From JAGLHV01 sp023143305 [NCBI: Clostridia bacterium] (lineage in GTDB: Bacteria; CBDUZB01; JAGLHV01), in the NCBI GenBank assembly GCA_030637025.1, contig DAOVVV010000002.1, positions 31,799 through 95,798 on the forward strand: a DNA stretch of 64,000 bases, read 5' to 3'. Positions 1 to 7,963 of this stretch are shown one piece after another. Both the position numbers and the translations under genes were made by a program. Below the pieces are notes generated by a model. The model was not told the DNA's origin, did no database searches, and saw only the letters and a list, made by a program, of their open reading frames with translations. Numbering within the stretch: the stretch's first letter is position 1; every line of letters starts with the position of its first letter.

Positions 1-501
1 ATAAACAGTATCAATTTTTTTCTCTTCTAAATGTAAAGAATTAACCGATAAATTCTTTACAAAATCAGAAGAAACAATTAATTTATCCGCGATTTTTTGG
101 TGAATGATTCGATTAAACCAATTATTTTTAGGAGGTCTCATCTCTCCCCTTGTTCTTACCAACCCTATTTTAAAATTAGAATTTTCTGCCTGCAATGATT
201 TTAGGGCTAAAGCTAAAGTAAAAAAACCTTCTCCGTAATGTGCATTTATAATTTGTATTTTTTCTTTTTTTAAAAATTCTTTCAACCGGAAAAAATCCGA
301 TAAAAAACACCAGGGTTTATTCAAATTGAAATGAGTATAGGTAGGAATTCCCCATCCTTCTGCTTTTATTACAGGAGGAGTATTTTTTTCTCCAATAACA
401 AATACCCGGTGTTTCCTTTTGTGCAATCCTTTAGCTAAAGATATTCCATACTCAGCAATAGCATTCCACCAACGAATGTTTACTACCTGTACTATATTCA
501 T
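1..501 (-). CDS. Glycosyltransferase family 4 protein, N-terminal part (runs off window)
   Basis: This gene starts with ATG at 501 on the minus strand and is open to the window edge, giving 167 N-terminal codons. The product begins MNIVQVVNIRWWNAIAEYG and contains a HYGEGFFTLALAL stretch and an RTRGEMRPPKNNWFNR segment, the arrangement of the N-terminal Rossmann domain of retaining GT4 (GT-B fold) glycosyltransferases: a beta strand, a gap for the acceptor, then a helix after 'NAHYG'. The nucleotide-sugar-binding C-terminal domain lies outside the window, so donor and acceptor cannot be inferred. It sits upstream of or within a run of LPS core genes on the same strand, which suggests a role in surface polysaccharide or LPS core synthesis at the inner face of the cytoplasmic membrane. 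Confidence 0.75.
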   Translation of the reverse strand, partial: MNIVQVVNIRWWNAIAEYGISLAKGLHKRKHRVFVIGEKNTPPVIKAEGWGIPTYTHFNLNKPWCFLSDFFRLKEFLKKEKIQIINAHYGEGFFTLALALKSLQAENSNFKIGLVRTRGEMRPPKNNWFNRIIHQKIADKLIVSSDFVKNLSVNSLHLEEKKIDTVY

Positions 502-553
502 CTTTTTTACTTAACCCCGTTTTTATAATTAAAAATTACTTATTACCCTGATT

Positions 554-1594
554 TTATCCCTTTTTTGTAGTTAATTTTTGCCTAACAGCCTCTAATACCT
601 CATCCACTTTAATTGCACTCATACATTCATGTGTTTTTAATTTACATTTATATCCTCCGTGCAAACCACACGGCCGGCAAGGTAATTTTTTTTCTATAAC
701 TAAATTATTTTCTCCGTAAGGATAAAATCCAATTTGAGTAGTCGTCGGCCCAAACAAAGCAATTACCGGAATTTTATGTGCAACTGCTATATGCATTGAA
801 GCAGAATCATTACTCACAAAAATACGGCAGTTACTAATTAAAGCCGATAATTGTTTTAAAGACGTTTTACCTGCTAAATTAATTATATTTTCCCTGGTTT
901 GAGATGAAATTTCATTTACAATTCGATTAACAACAGGAACATCGTTTTTACTGCCAAAAATTACCGGCTTACAATCCATTTTGACCAGCAAATTTAATAA
1001 TTTTGCATATCGTTGCGGCCACCATCTTTTAGTAGGCCATACTGACCCGGGATTAATTCCTATCAATAAATTATTTTCTTTAATCCCATATTGTTTTAAA
1101 GTTTTTGTTGCCTCTTTTTTTTCGTTTTCTTTTATAGGAATAAAAATTTCCGGATTAGTATTTTTTATTCCCATAAAAACAGCCAGATCAAGATTTCGCT
1201 CCAAATCGTGTTTATTTTTATCATAATAGATGATTTTATTTAAAAATATTTTTCCCTGACTCTTATCAAATCCTACCCTTAACGGGATTTTGCTTAACCA
1301 GGAAAGAAAAGCACTTCTGAAAGAACGGTGAGGCAAAATAGCTATATCAAATTTTTTTCCTCGTATTTTTCTCACCAGTTTTAAAAAACCAAAAAAACTT
1401 CTGTCTCTCCCTTTTTTTTCATAAATAATCAATTCATCAACGGCGGGATGCTCAATTAAAATTTCCTTAGTACCCGGAATAACCAAAACTGATAAAAAAC
1501 AATTTTTCATCGTTTTTTTAATCTCGGATAGCAAAGGAATAGTCAAAATTAAGTCGCCTAAAAAAGCTGTCTGAATAACTAAAATACGTTTCAA
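554..1594 (-). CDS. ADP-heptose:LPS heptosyltransferase family protein (GT9)
   Basis: A 346-residue GT9 glycosyltransferase of the WaaF/WaaC type, which transfers ADP-heptose to the LPS inner core at the cytoplasmic membrane. The N-terminus ILVIQTAFLGDLILTIPLL is the typical GT9 acceptor-domain start, and the C-terminal donor domain carries NDSASMHIAVAH followed by ALFGPTT, which are the ADP-sugar contacts. A C-terminal cysteine cluster (CRPCGLHGGYKC...HEC, about residues 305-325) matches the CxxC patch common in this family. The start codon is TTG at 1594 with a GGAAGAGG ribosome binding site just upstream. A second GT9 gene lies 40 bp upstream, so the two probably add successive residues. 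Which heptose position each one serves cannot be told from sequence alone. Confidence 0.88.
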   Translation of the reverse strand: MKRILVIQTAFLGDLILTIPLLSEIKKTMKNCFLSVLVIPGTKEILIEHPAVDELIIYEKKGRDRSFFGFLKLVRKIRGKKFDIAILPHRSFRSAFLSWLSKIPLRVGFDKSQGKIFLNKIIYYDKNKHDLERNLDLAVFMGIKNTNPEIFIPIKENEKKEATKTLKQYGIKENNLLIGINPGSVWPTKRWWPQRYAKLLNLLVKMDCKPVIFGSKNDVPVVNRIVNEISSQTRENIINLAGKTSLKQLSALISNCRIFVSNDSASMHIAVAHKIPVIALFGPTTTQIGFYPYGENNLVIEKKLPCRPCGLHGGYKCKLKTHECMSAIKVDEVLEAVRQKLTTKKG

Positions 1595-1633
1595 TTCCTC
1601 TTCCCTTTTTATAAAAACAATTAGAAAAAATTT

Positions 1634-2668
1634 CTAACCATTTTTCAATAATTTATCTACAGCATTAATTATTTCTTCTGTTGAAATTAAATTCAGGCAA
1701 TCAAAAGTCTTTTTAGGACATTTATCTTTTGCATGTAAACTACATGGCCGACAGGGTAAATCCTTTTGAATTATTATTTTATTTTTTTCCCACGGTCCAA
1801 ATCCAAAATCCAGGGTTGTAGGACCAAACAAAGCAACTACCGGAATTTCCAACGCTGCAGCTATATGCATTGCCCCTGTATCAGGAGTAATTAAAACTTT
1901 GCACATTTTTATTAAAGCAATAAGCCCTCTTAAATCTGTCTTGCCCACTAAATTAAAAATCTCATGGAGTGTATAAGGACCAAACCCGGAAATAATCTTC
2001 TTAGTAAATTCTAAATCTTCTTTCCCCCCCAGGAGTACCGGGGTATAATTTTTCTCTAACAATTTTTGAATTAATTCCGTATATTTAGAGGAAAACATTT
2101 TTTTTGTTTTATGTTTAGCCCCTAAATTTACCCCGATTAAAACCTGCGGCAAATTACTTCTAACACTTTTTATTCTGATTTTTGCTTGTTTAATATCTTC
2201 TTCGGTTAAAAAAATTTGTGGATTTTTATATTTAATTTTAATATTAACCCGGGATATTGCTTCCAGATAACGTTCAACAGTATGTTTTATTGGATGTTTC
2301 AATTTTTTCCGGTAAACTAAATAACGCCGGGCAAAAATATCTTTTTTATATCTTATCTTTTTATTCGCTCCTGAAAAAAAAGTTATTATATGGCTTCTAA
2401 GATTATGATGCAAATCAATGACCAGGTTAAATTTTTGCCTCCGGATTTGCTTAATTTTATCAGTCAAACTATCTTTTTTGGAAAAAACAATAATCTCATC
2501 CAGGTAAGGATTTGCCTTGAATATATCCATAAATTCTTCTTTAACCAAAACCGCTATATAAGCATCAGCATATTTTTCTCTTATATTACCTAAAACTACC
2601 GTAGATAAAACAACATCTCCCAAAGAACTTAAACGAATTACCAAAACCTTTTTTTTGTTTTCAACCAT
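1634..2668 (-). CDS. ADP-heptose:LPS heptosyltransferase family protein (GT9), second copy
   Basis: A 344-residue paralogue of the downstream GT9. It begins KVLVIRLSSLGDVVLSTVVL, has the donor-binding TPDTGAMHIAAAL and ALFGPTTLDFGFGPW segments, and ends with the same cysteine-rich patch (CRPCSLHAKDKC...FDC). The family uses ADP-L-glycero-D-manno-heptose or a related sugar in LPS inner-core assembly. The pair is similar along its whole length but clearly diverged, as expected for heptosyltransferases I and II rather than a recent duplication. Its neighbours are a small unknown gene, an LpxL-like acyltransferase and waaA on the same strand with short gaps, so this is probably a single operon. 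Confidence 0.88.
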   Translation of the reverse strand: MVENKKKVLVIRLSSLGDVVLSTVVLGNIREKYADAYIAVLVKEEFMDIFKANPYLDEIIVFSKKDSLTDKIKQIRRQKFNLVIDLHHNLRSHIITFFSGANKKIRYKKDIFARRYLVYRKKLKHPIKHTVERYLEAISRVNIKIKYKNPQIFLTEEDIKQAKIRIKSVRSNLPQVLIGVNLGAKHKTKKMFSSKYTELIQKLLEKNYTPVLLGGKEDLEFTKKIISGFGPYTLHEIFNLVGKTDLRGLIALIKMCKVLITPDTGAMHIAAALEIPVVALFGPTTLDFGFGPWEKNKIIIQKDLPCRPCSLHAKDKCPKKTFDCLNLISTEEIINAVDKLLKNG

Positions 2669-2704
2669 ATATTTTTCATCCTTAATCTAATTCCATTTTT
2701 ATTA

Positions 2705-3250
2705 TTAGTAATAATTAATCTTTCCTGCTAACATATTCAATTTTTCCAGTAAATCCAAAACCTTATCTAATTTAAGATCTTCTTCCAATGAATAATTTTG
2801 TTTTTTTATGTTAATATATTTCTTACGCAAACAAACCGCATCAAATCCCGAAGACATAAAGGAGTCTATTATTTCTTTGTTTTTATAATCCGTTAAAAAA
2901 ATTCGGGCAGACATTTCATTATTAGTACTAATAAAATATTTTTTATCGAATTCCATATCCCCTGTTTCTATTACCCGATAAAGACCAATTTTTTTTAAAA
3001 TTCCTAAAATTTTTCCTTCATGGTAAATACTTAATTTAAACGGACAATTCAAGTGGCAATAAATATCTAAAGTGGCCGGGTTACTCCGGCTGGCAGGTAT
3101 AAGGATTATTTTTATTCGCCTTTGTTTATATAGTCCAGACAATTGAGGAACAATATAAAACAAACCACCTTTAATCTTTGCCTGGTCAATCCGAGCAGCA
3201 ATTTTTTCCAAAATTTCAAACTTGCGTTTATTAATGATTTTTTTTAGCAT
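2705..3250 (-). CDS. Uncharacterised protein with a TGDxEFD motif, in LPS operon
   Basis: I cannot assign this 181-residue protein to a named family. It is soluble-looking, with no membrane segment, and contains ETGDMEFDKKYFIST at about residues 95-109, followed by an alternating strand/helix C-terminus ending LDKVLDLLEKLNML. A TGDxxFD...F pattern of this type recurs in small uncharacterised bacterial proteins, often as the C-terminal half of proteins that begin with a membrane anchor, but here the anchor is missing. The ATG at 3250 overlaps the end of the upstream acyltransferase by 20 bp, so the two are probably translationally coupled. Position between lipid A acylation and heptose transfer suggests an accessory role in LPS assembly, which is only inference from context. 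Confidence 0.55.
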   Translation of the reverse strand: MLKKIINKRKFEILEKIAARIDQAKIKGGLFYIVPQLSGLYKQRRIKIILIPASRSNPATLDIYCHLNCPFKLSIYHEGKILGILKKIGLYRVIETGDMEFDKKYFISTNNEMSARIFLTDYKNKEIIDSFMSSGFDAVCLRKKYINIKKQNYSLEEDLKLDKVLDLLEKLNMLAGKINYY

Positions 3251-4157
3251 TATTTACGCCTTTCCACCTCCGGTGTAACCAAAACCATTGCTCCGGATAT
3301 TGCCACACATATTTTTCTACTACCTTTGTAAAATTAGTCATAGTTAAAGCAATGTCCTTTTCTTGATTTCCGGTATTTTCCAGCTTTACCGGTGGTTCAA
3401 TAAATATTTTATGGGTGTGATCCTTCTGACGAATTATAAACATCGGTATAACCGGCACTTTTGTTTTAAGAGCATAAATAGCTGACCCCGAAGCAGTTAA
3501 TGCCGGATGCCCTAAAAAATCAATCACAATTCCCTTTCTGAATTTTTGATCAAAATATATTCCTAGAATATTCCCCTTTTTAAGCCAATAAAATGCTTTT
3601 TTTGCTAATTGGCCACTTGAATGAGTAAAAAGAAGAGTTGATTTCAATTTCCATCTATTTCTGAGTCCCTGAATTAAATATTCTGTTTTTTTATCGGTAA
3701 GCGTTCTCATAAATGCTGAATAAGAATATCCTAAAGAGTTTAATTTAAGTTCTATAAGTGTAAAATTTCCCAAATGTGCCCCAATCATAATTACTCCTTT
3801 TTTTTCCTTTAAAGCTTTTTTTAAATGCTCTTCCCCTTCTATAGTAATTAAATCGCATATCCGGTTTGTATCTCTATTGTAAAAATAAATTATTTCGCAA
3901 ATTGAATAAGCAAAATGCCGAAAAACAAGTCTGATAAGTTCTTTTTTTTCTTCAAAAGTCAATTTTTTTCCATAAACTAAATTTAAGTTTTTCATTGCTC
4001 TTAAATAATGTTTTCTTAGTAAAAAACAACTAATTTTCCCTAACATATCAGCAAATTTATACATGCTCTCAAGACTTAAAAAAGTACTAATCAACATGCT
4101 TGTTTTTATGGCTACCCACCCTAAAAATCTACCGGTTTTCTTGCTTACTTTTGACAT
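3231..4157 (-). CDS. Lysophospholipid/lipid A acyltransferase (LpxL/HtrB-like)
   Basis: A 308-residue member of the bacterial lipid A biosynthesis acyltransferase family, which adds secondary acyl chains to Kdo-lipid A at the inner membrane. Support comes from an N-terminal hydrophobic segment (about residues 10-30), the core block GVIMIGAHLGNFTLIE at about residues 103-118, the GILGIYFDQKF-type block (here NILGIYFDQKFRKG) and the C-terminal QYPEQWFWLHRRWK, which is the family's signature ending. One oddity is the catalytic motif: the family normally shows H-x4-D/E, whereas here the residue five after the histidine is Thr (HLGNFT) and the nearest acid is at +8. The gene is followed by an overlapping unknown and preceded by waaA, consistent with a lipid A role. 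Confidence 0.82.
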   Translation of the reverse strand: MSKVSKKTGRFLGWVAIKTSMLISTFLSLESMYKFADMLGKISCFLLRKHYLRAMKNLNLVYGKKLTFEEKKELIRLVFRHFAYSICEIIYFYNRDTNRICDLITIEGEEHLKKALKEKKGVIMIGAHLGNFTLIELKLNSLGYSYSAFMRTLTDKKTEYLIQGLRNRWKLKSTLLFTHSSGQLAKKAFYWLKKGNILGIYFDQKFRKGIVIDFLGHPALTASGSAIYALKTKVPVIPMFIIRQKDHTHKIFIEPPVKLENTGNQEKDIALTMTNFTKVVEKYVWQYPEQWFWLHRRWKGVNNAKKNH

Positions 4158-4189
4158 TTTTTAACTATTTCCTGTGTTTTTATTATTAT

Positions 4190-5506
4190 CTATTTTAATA
4201 ATCCAGCAACTAATTCCAAATTTTTTAGAGTTGCACCCTGCCCGGATAAAACAGCTTTTCTGGCATTTTCACCTATTTTAAACAACAGCGAAGAATCATT
4301 CAATAAATGTAAGATATTTATTTCCAGCTCTCTTTCATTTCCAACCTGGATACCCCCATTTTCTTTTTTAAGCAAACAGGCCGGTTCTTTAAAATTTTGC
4401 ATATAAGGACCGAATAAAACCGGTTTGGCCAGACTAGCCGGTTCAAGAATATTATGCCCGCCTATTTTGACTAAACTACCACCCACAAAAACAATTGTGG
4501 CAATAGCATAGGTTTTCATTAATTCTCCCATGGTATCTAAAATAATAATATTTAGGGGAAAAAGAGATTTTTTTTCAACTTGACCGAAAGTAATCTTAGA
4601 AGACAAAGTACTTTTTCTAGTAAAATTAAAAGATCCCTTTCTCAATAAACCCTCTAAATAAGCAACCCGTTCTAAATGGCGGGGAGCAATAATTAACTTT
4701 AACCCGGGATATTTATTTAAAATCCGCTTATAAACATCTATAATTATTTTTTCCTCCCCTGCCCTCGTACTACCAGCCACCCAGATTAAGTCCTTTTCTA
4801 CCAAACAAAATTCCTGATAAATATCTTCTATTTCCCGATTAGTAATTTGTTCCGATAAAAAGCCATCGTACTTAACGTTGCCGGTTATCTTCACTTTTTC
4901 CCTGTCTGCCCCTAGAAAAATAATTCTCCTTGCATACTTTTCAGACTGCATACTAAAAACATCTATAAAAGATAAAAATCCCTTCATCCAGAACTTAAAA
5001 ATTCTATATTTTTTAAAACTTTTATCGGAAATGCGCCCATTAACAACAATCACTTTTGCCTGTTCTTTTTTGAGCAGGTAAATTAAATTAGGCCAAATTT
5101 CTGTCTCTACCAACACTAAAAGCTTGATCCTGAAACATTTTAAAATTCTCCTTATACAATTTTTTAAATCTAAAGGCACAAAAATAACTATTTCTTCCGG
5201 ATATAAATCTTTTAATGTTTGAACTCCCATTGGTGTCATAGAAGAAATAAGCAGTTTATAATAAGGAATTTTTTTTCTTATTTCTTTTATTAAGACAGAA
5301 GCAATCTTTGCTTCTCCCACAGAAGAAGCATGAATCCAAAAATACTCATTTTCCCGGCTAAGATTAGCTCTTATTTTTCCGGGTAAAAATCCAAATCTCT
5401 GTCGAACTCCTTTTCGCCATCTGGAAGAAAAAATCATTCTTATCCCCCAATAGGGAAAAGTAAAAACGACAAAAAAAATTAAAATTAAATTATATAAAAA
5501 ATACAT
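4190..5506 (-). CDS. waaA: 3-deoxy-D-manno-octulosonic acid (Kdo) transferase
   Basis: WaaA transfers Kdo from CMP-Kdo to lipid A precursor, the first step of LPS core assembly. The 438-residue product has the N-terminal membrane anchor (residues 1-20), the WIHASSVGEAKIASVLI block that forms the acceptor-side active site with its glutamate, LVETEIWPNLI, VNGRISDKSFKKY, the AGSTRAGEE block and the donor-domain VGGSLVKIGGHNILEPA. Length is normal for the family. It starts 4 bp after the DUF374 gene and leads into the acyltransferase, so the order is DUF374, waaA, lpxL-like, unknown, GT9, GT9. Whether it adds one or two Kdo residues cannot be judged from sequence. Confidence 0.93.
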   Translation of the reverse strand: MYFLYNLILIFFVVFTFPYWGIRMIFSSRWRKGVRQRFGFLPGKIRANLSRENEYFWIHASSVGEAKIASVLIKEIRKKIPYYKLLISSMTPMGVQTLKDLYPEEIVIFVPLDLKNCIRRILKCFRIKLLVLVETEIWPNLIYLLKKEQAKVIVVNGRISDKSFKKYRIFKFWMKGFLSFIDVFSMQSEKYARRIIFLGADREKVKITGNVKYDGFLSEQITNREIEDIYQEFCLVEKDLIWVAGSTRAGEEKIIIDVYKRILNKYPGLKLIIAPRHLERVAYLEGLLRKGSFNFTRKSTLSSKITFGQVEKKSLFPLNIIILDTMGELMKTYAIATIVFVGGSLVKIGGHNILEPASLAKPVLFGPYMQNFKEPACLLKKENGGIQVGNERELEINILHLLNDSSLLFKIGENARKAVLSGQGATLKNLELVAGLLK

Positions 5507-5510
5507 TTTT

Positions 5511-6161
5511 TTATTTTTTCACCAAAGTATCTGCCTGCTCAGTAATTTTATTCATAGCTTTTTCTAATTCGCCGGTTTTTTCCTGGAGATTATCATTACT
5601 CCCTACATAAATCGGCGCTCCGGTAATCACCACTCCTCTATTAAAAGGAAACGGAATAATAAACTTATCCCAGGAAGAAAGAATCTTTTTCCTCTTCATC
5701 CCATAAGTTAAAGGAATTATGGGATAACCACTTTTCATAGCTAAATAAACAATTCCCGGTTGAACTTTGTTAACCGGCCCGCGCGGGCCATCAGGGGTTA
5801 TCGCAATTATCTTATTTCCCCTTAATTTTCTTAACATTTCTATAAAAGCCCTTTTCCCCCCCCGGGAAGAAGAACCCCGTATCGTTTTAAACCCAAACCT
5901 ATACAAAATCTGCGAAATATATTCCCCATCTTCACTCTGGCTGGTCATCACATAAATATCCTGCCGGCGATGAGAATAAACTAAAAATAAAAGACGATTA
6001 TGCCAAACAGCATAAATAAAAGGGTTTTTTTCCTTTTTTAAATTTTCAACCTTTTTATGCTCTATTCTTCTTACAATAGATGTTTTCCCTATAATGTTTA
6101 TAATCAGCCATGCTATAAAAGAAATAAATCGTTCATTAATAAATTTCATTAAACCCTTCAT
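5511..6161 (-). CDS. DUF374 family lysophospholipid acyltransferase-like protein
   Basis: A 216-residue protein of the DUF374 group, relatives of the PlsC/LPLAT acyltransferases found next to Kdo transferase genes in many diderm bacteria. The family pattern is visible: an early hydrophobic segment, IYAVWHNRLLFLVY (the histidine block), TIRGSSSRGGKRAF, and ITPDGPRGPVNKVQPGIVYL, the glycine/proline-rich substrate loop. The next gene, waaA, begins 4 bp downstream, which supports a function in lipid A or phospholipid acylation at the inner membrane. The exact acyl donor and acceptor are unknown for this family. Confidence 0.85.
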   Translation of the reverse strand: MKGLMKFINERFISFIAWLIINIIGKTSIVRRIEHKKVENLKKEKNPFIYAVWHNRLLFLVYSHRRQDIYVMTSQSEDGEYISQILYRFGFKTIRGSSSRGGKRAFIEMLRKLRGNKIIAITPDGPRGPVNKVQPGIVYLAMKSGYPIIPLTYGMKRKKILSSWDKFIIPFPFNRGVVITGAPIYVGSNDNLQEKTGELEKAMNKITEQADTLVKK

Positions 6162-6251
6162 CAGACTTTATTTTACAACCAAATTTGATCCATGAATTAA
6201 CCCGAATTTTCTCTATCTAATATAAGGTAAGATTCAATTTAACTATAGTTT

Positions 6252-6908
6252 TTAACGCGGTTTATGGGTAGAGACCCAGCCAACTATACTCAGTATGCTT
6301 TTTTGAGGTAATAATTGGTGATTTTCATTGAAAGTTATTCCTATTTTTTCTGTATTAAGAATCTGTGATACTTTTTTGCTTATCCCTCCATTCCACTCCT
6401 TACAATAATGGTCAAAACTAAAAACTAATTCACAATCCTGTTTTTTTGCTTCTGAAACAACCAACCGATTAACAAAATTGGAAGCTTCCCGCAATGCTTC
6501 TTCTCCAATTATATCTAAAATTCGCGATAAGAATAAATCACCTGATTCTTCTTTCTTTTTTATTCCCTCTTCTAATTGTTTCCCGATAGTTACTGCCCAT
6601 AAACTTACCGCCAACCATTTCTTGGTCCGGGAAACTAAATCATCAATACCGGAAAATAATTTTTCTCCTTTTTCCTTGTTCAAAGTTCTATAAAGTACGC
6701 AAGGAACAATTAAATCCTGAGCAAAATTAATTGCTTTGGATATTTCTTCCCTTTTTTCTTTTTTAATTAATTTTATATCTGTAATTCCAAAAACATTTAC
6801 CAGTTCTTCTTCTTCAAAATCCTGCGCTGTTAACAAATTTTTGGACTTTAATATTTTAAAAATCCTTTTCGGAAGAATTTCTATCTTGAATTTTTTTATT
6901 TTGGTCAT
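6252..6908 (-). CDS. Cobalamin-dependent methionine synthase activation-domain-like protein
   Basis: A 218-residue stand-alone protein whose second half resembles the MetH reactivation (AdoMet-binding) domain. The helix ALREASNFVNRLVVSEAKK and the C-terminal block IGITFNENHQLLPQKSILSIVGW correspond to the family's 'A.E.ad...' helix and 'IGv.Lte...m.P.kSvsa..G' ending. In MetH these flank an R-x-S-P-G-Y-G-type motif that binds S-adenosylmethionine; here the equivalent stretch reads FSFDHYCKEWNGG, so the canonical motif is missing. Stand-alone homologues are known beside corrinoid proteins, but no corrinoid protein or methyltransferase is present in this window. The gene lies 39 bp downstream of secF. 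Family membership is probable; an active AdoMet-binding role is doubtful. Confidence 0.6.
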   Translation of the reverse strand: MTKIKKFKIEILPKRIFKILKSKNLLTAQDFEEEELVNVFGITDIKLIKKEKREEISKAINFAQDLIVPCVLYRTLNKEKGEKLFSGIDDLVSRTKKWLAVSLWAVTIGKQLEEGIKKKEESGDLFLSRILDIIGEEALREASNFVNRLVVSEAKKQDCELVFSFDHYCKEWNGGISKKVSQILNTEKIGITFNENHQLLPQKSILSIVGWVSTHKPR

Positions 6909-6947
6909 TAAAATGTTACCCGCACATTTAAATTGTTTTTCCCGTTT

Positions 6948-7847
6948 CTATTTTTTACCTTTTCTTGTTTCCCATTCATAAACTAAAGGAGCGGCTATAG
7001 CAATCGAAGAATAAGTTCCAATTATAATTCCAAACAACAAAGTAAAAGAAAAATCATGAATTACTCCTCCTCCAAAAACAAAAAGTGAACCTACAACCAA
7101 AAAAGTAGTTAAAGAAGTTATTATTGTCCGGTTAAGAGTAGAATTTATTCCCTTATTTACAATATCATAAAAGGTATCCTTGCGTCGTAATCTGGTTGTT
7201 TCCCTTATCCGGTCATAAACCACAATAGTATCGTTAATCGAATAACCGGCTAAAGCAAGCAAAGCAGCAATTACGGTTAAAGTTATTTCCTTGTTGAAGA
7301 AGGACAGAACTCCAAAAACGATAAATACATCATGAATCAAGGCTATCACCCCCGCCATTCCATAAACACCGGATTTAAACCGCAAAGCGACATAAATAAT
7401 TATCCCGATAAATGACCAAAAAACAGCCCCTTTAGCCCGTTTTATTAAATATTTTCCCACTGACGGGCCAACCATTTCATCCCGTTCTATTACAAAACTG
7501 TTATCTTTTAATCCTGCACTAAGTGCTTTCTGAATATTACGGCTCATTTCTATTCCTGTATTATTACTTTTTTTTACCCGAATAATAACTCTATTATCTT
7601 TGGTGAAATTCTGAATCTCACTCCCATGCAAATCAGAACCAATCAATGTTTCCCTTATTTCAGCAACACTTACCGGATTAATAAAGGTAAGTTCTAACAT
7701 TGTCCCTCCTTTAAAGTCAATACCCAAATCGGGTCCGCCTCTAACAATTAAGGAAAACAATCCTATTAAAACAAAGAAAATTGAAATACCAAAAAAAATC
7801 CATCTTTTCTTTAAAAAATCAATATTAGATTCTCCAAAAAATTGCAT
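6948..7847 (-). CDS. secF: Protein translocase subunit SecF
   Basis: SecF partners with SecD in the SecDF complex, which uses the proton gradient to help pull preproteins through SecYEG. The 299-residue sequence has one N-terminal membrane helix, the DLGIDFKGGTMLEL block of the first periplasmic region, and five C-terminal helices containing the conserved ALAGYSINDTIVVYDRIRE motif (about residues 200-218). Length is normal. It is the last of the yajC, HD hydrolase, secD, secF run on the minus strand, about 116 bp after secD. Confidence 0.95.
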   Translation of the reverse strand: MQFFGESNIDFLKKRWIFFGISIFFVLIGLFSLIVRGGPDLGIDFKGGTMLELTFINPVSVAEIRETLIGSDLHGSEIQNFTKDNRVIIRVKKSNNTGIEMSRNIQKALSAGLKDNSFVIERDEMVGPSVGKYLIKRAKGAVFWSFIGIIIYVALRFKSGVYGMAGVIALIHDVFIVFGVLSFFNKEITLTVIAALLALAGYSINDTIVVYDRIRETTRLRRKDTFYDIVNKGINSTLNRTIITSLTTFLVVGSLFVFGGGVIHDFSFTLLFGIIIGTYSSIAIAAPLVYEWETRKGKK

Positions 7848-7963
7848 TTTATCCTCCTATTTTTTATTCTTTTTAAAAAAGAGTATTTTGACAAAACCCT
7901 TAAAATAATAATTATTAATTGATATTTAAATCTAAAGTAATAACATTCCGGACATTTTCATAT

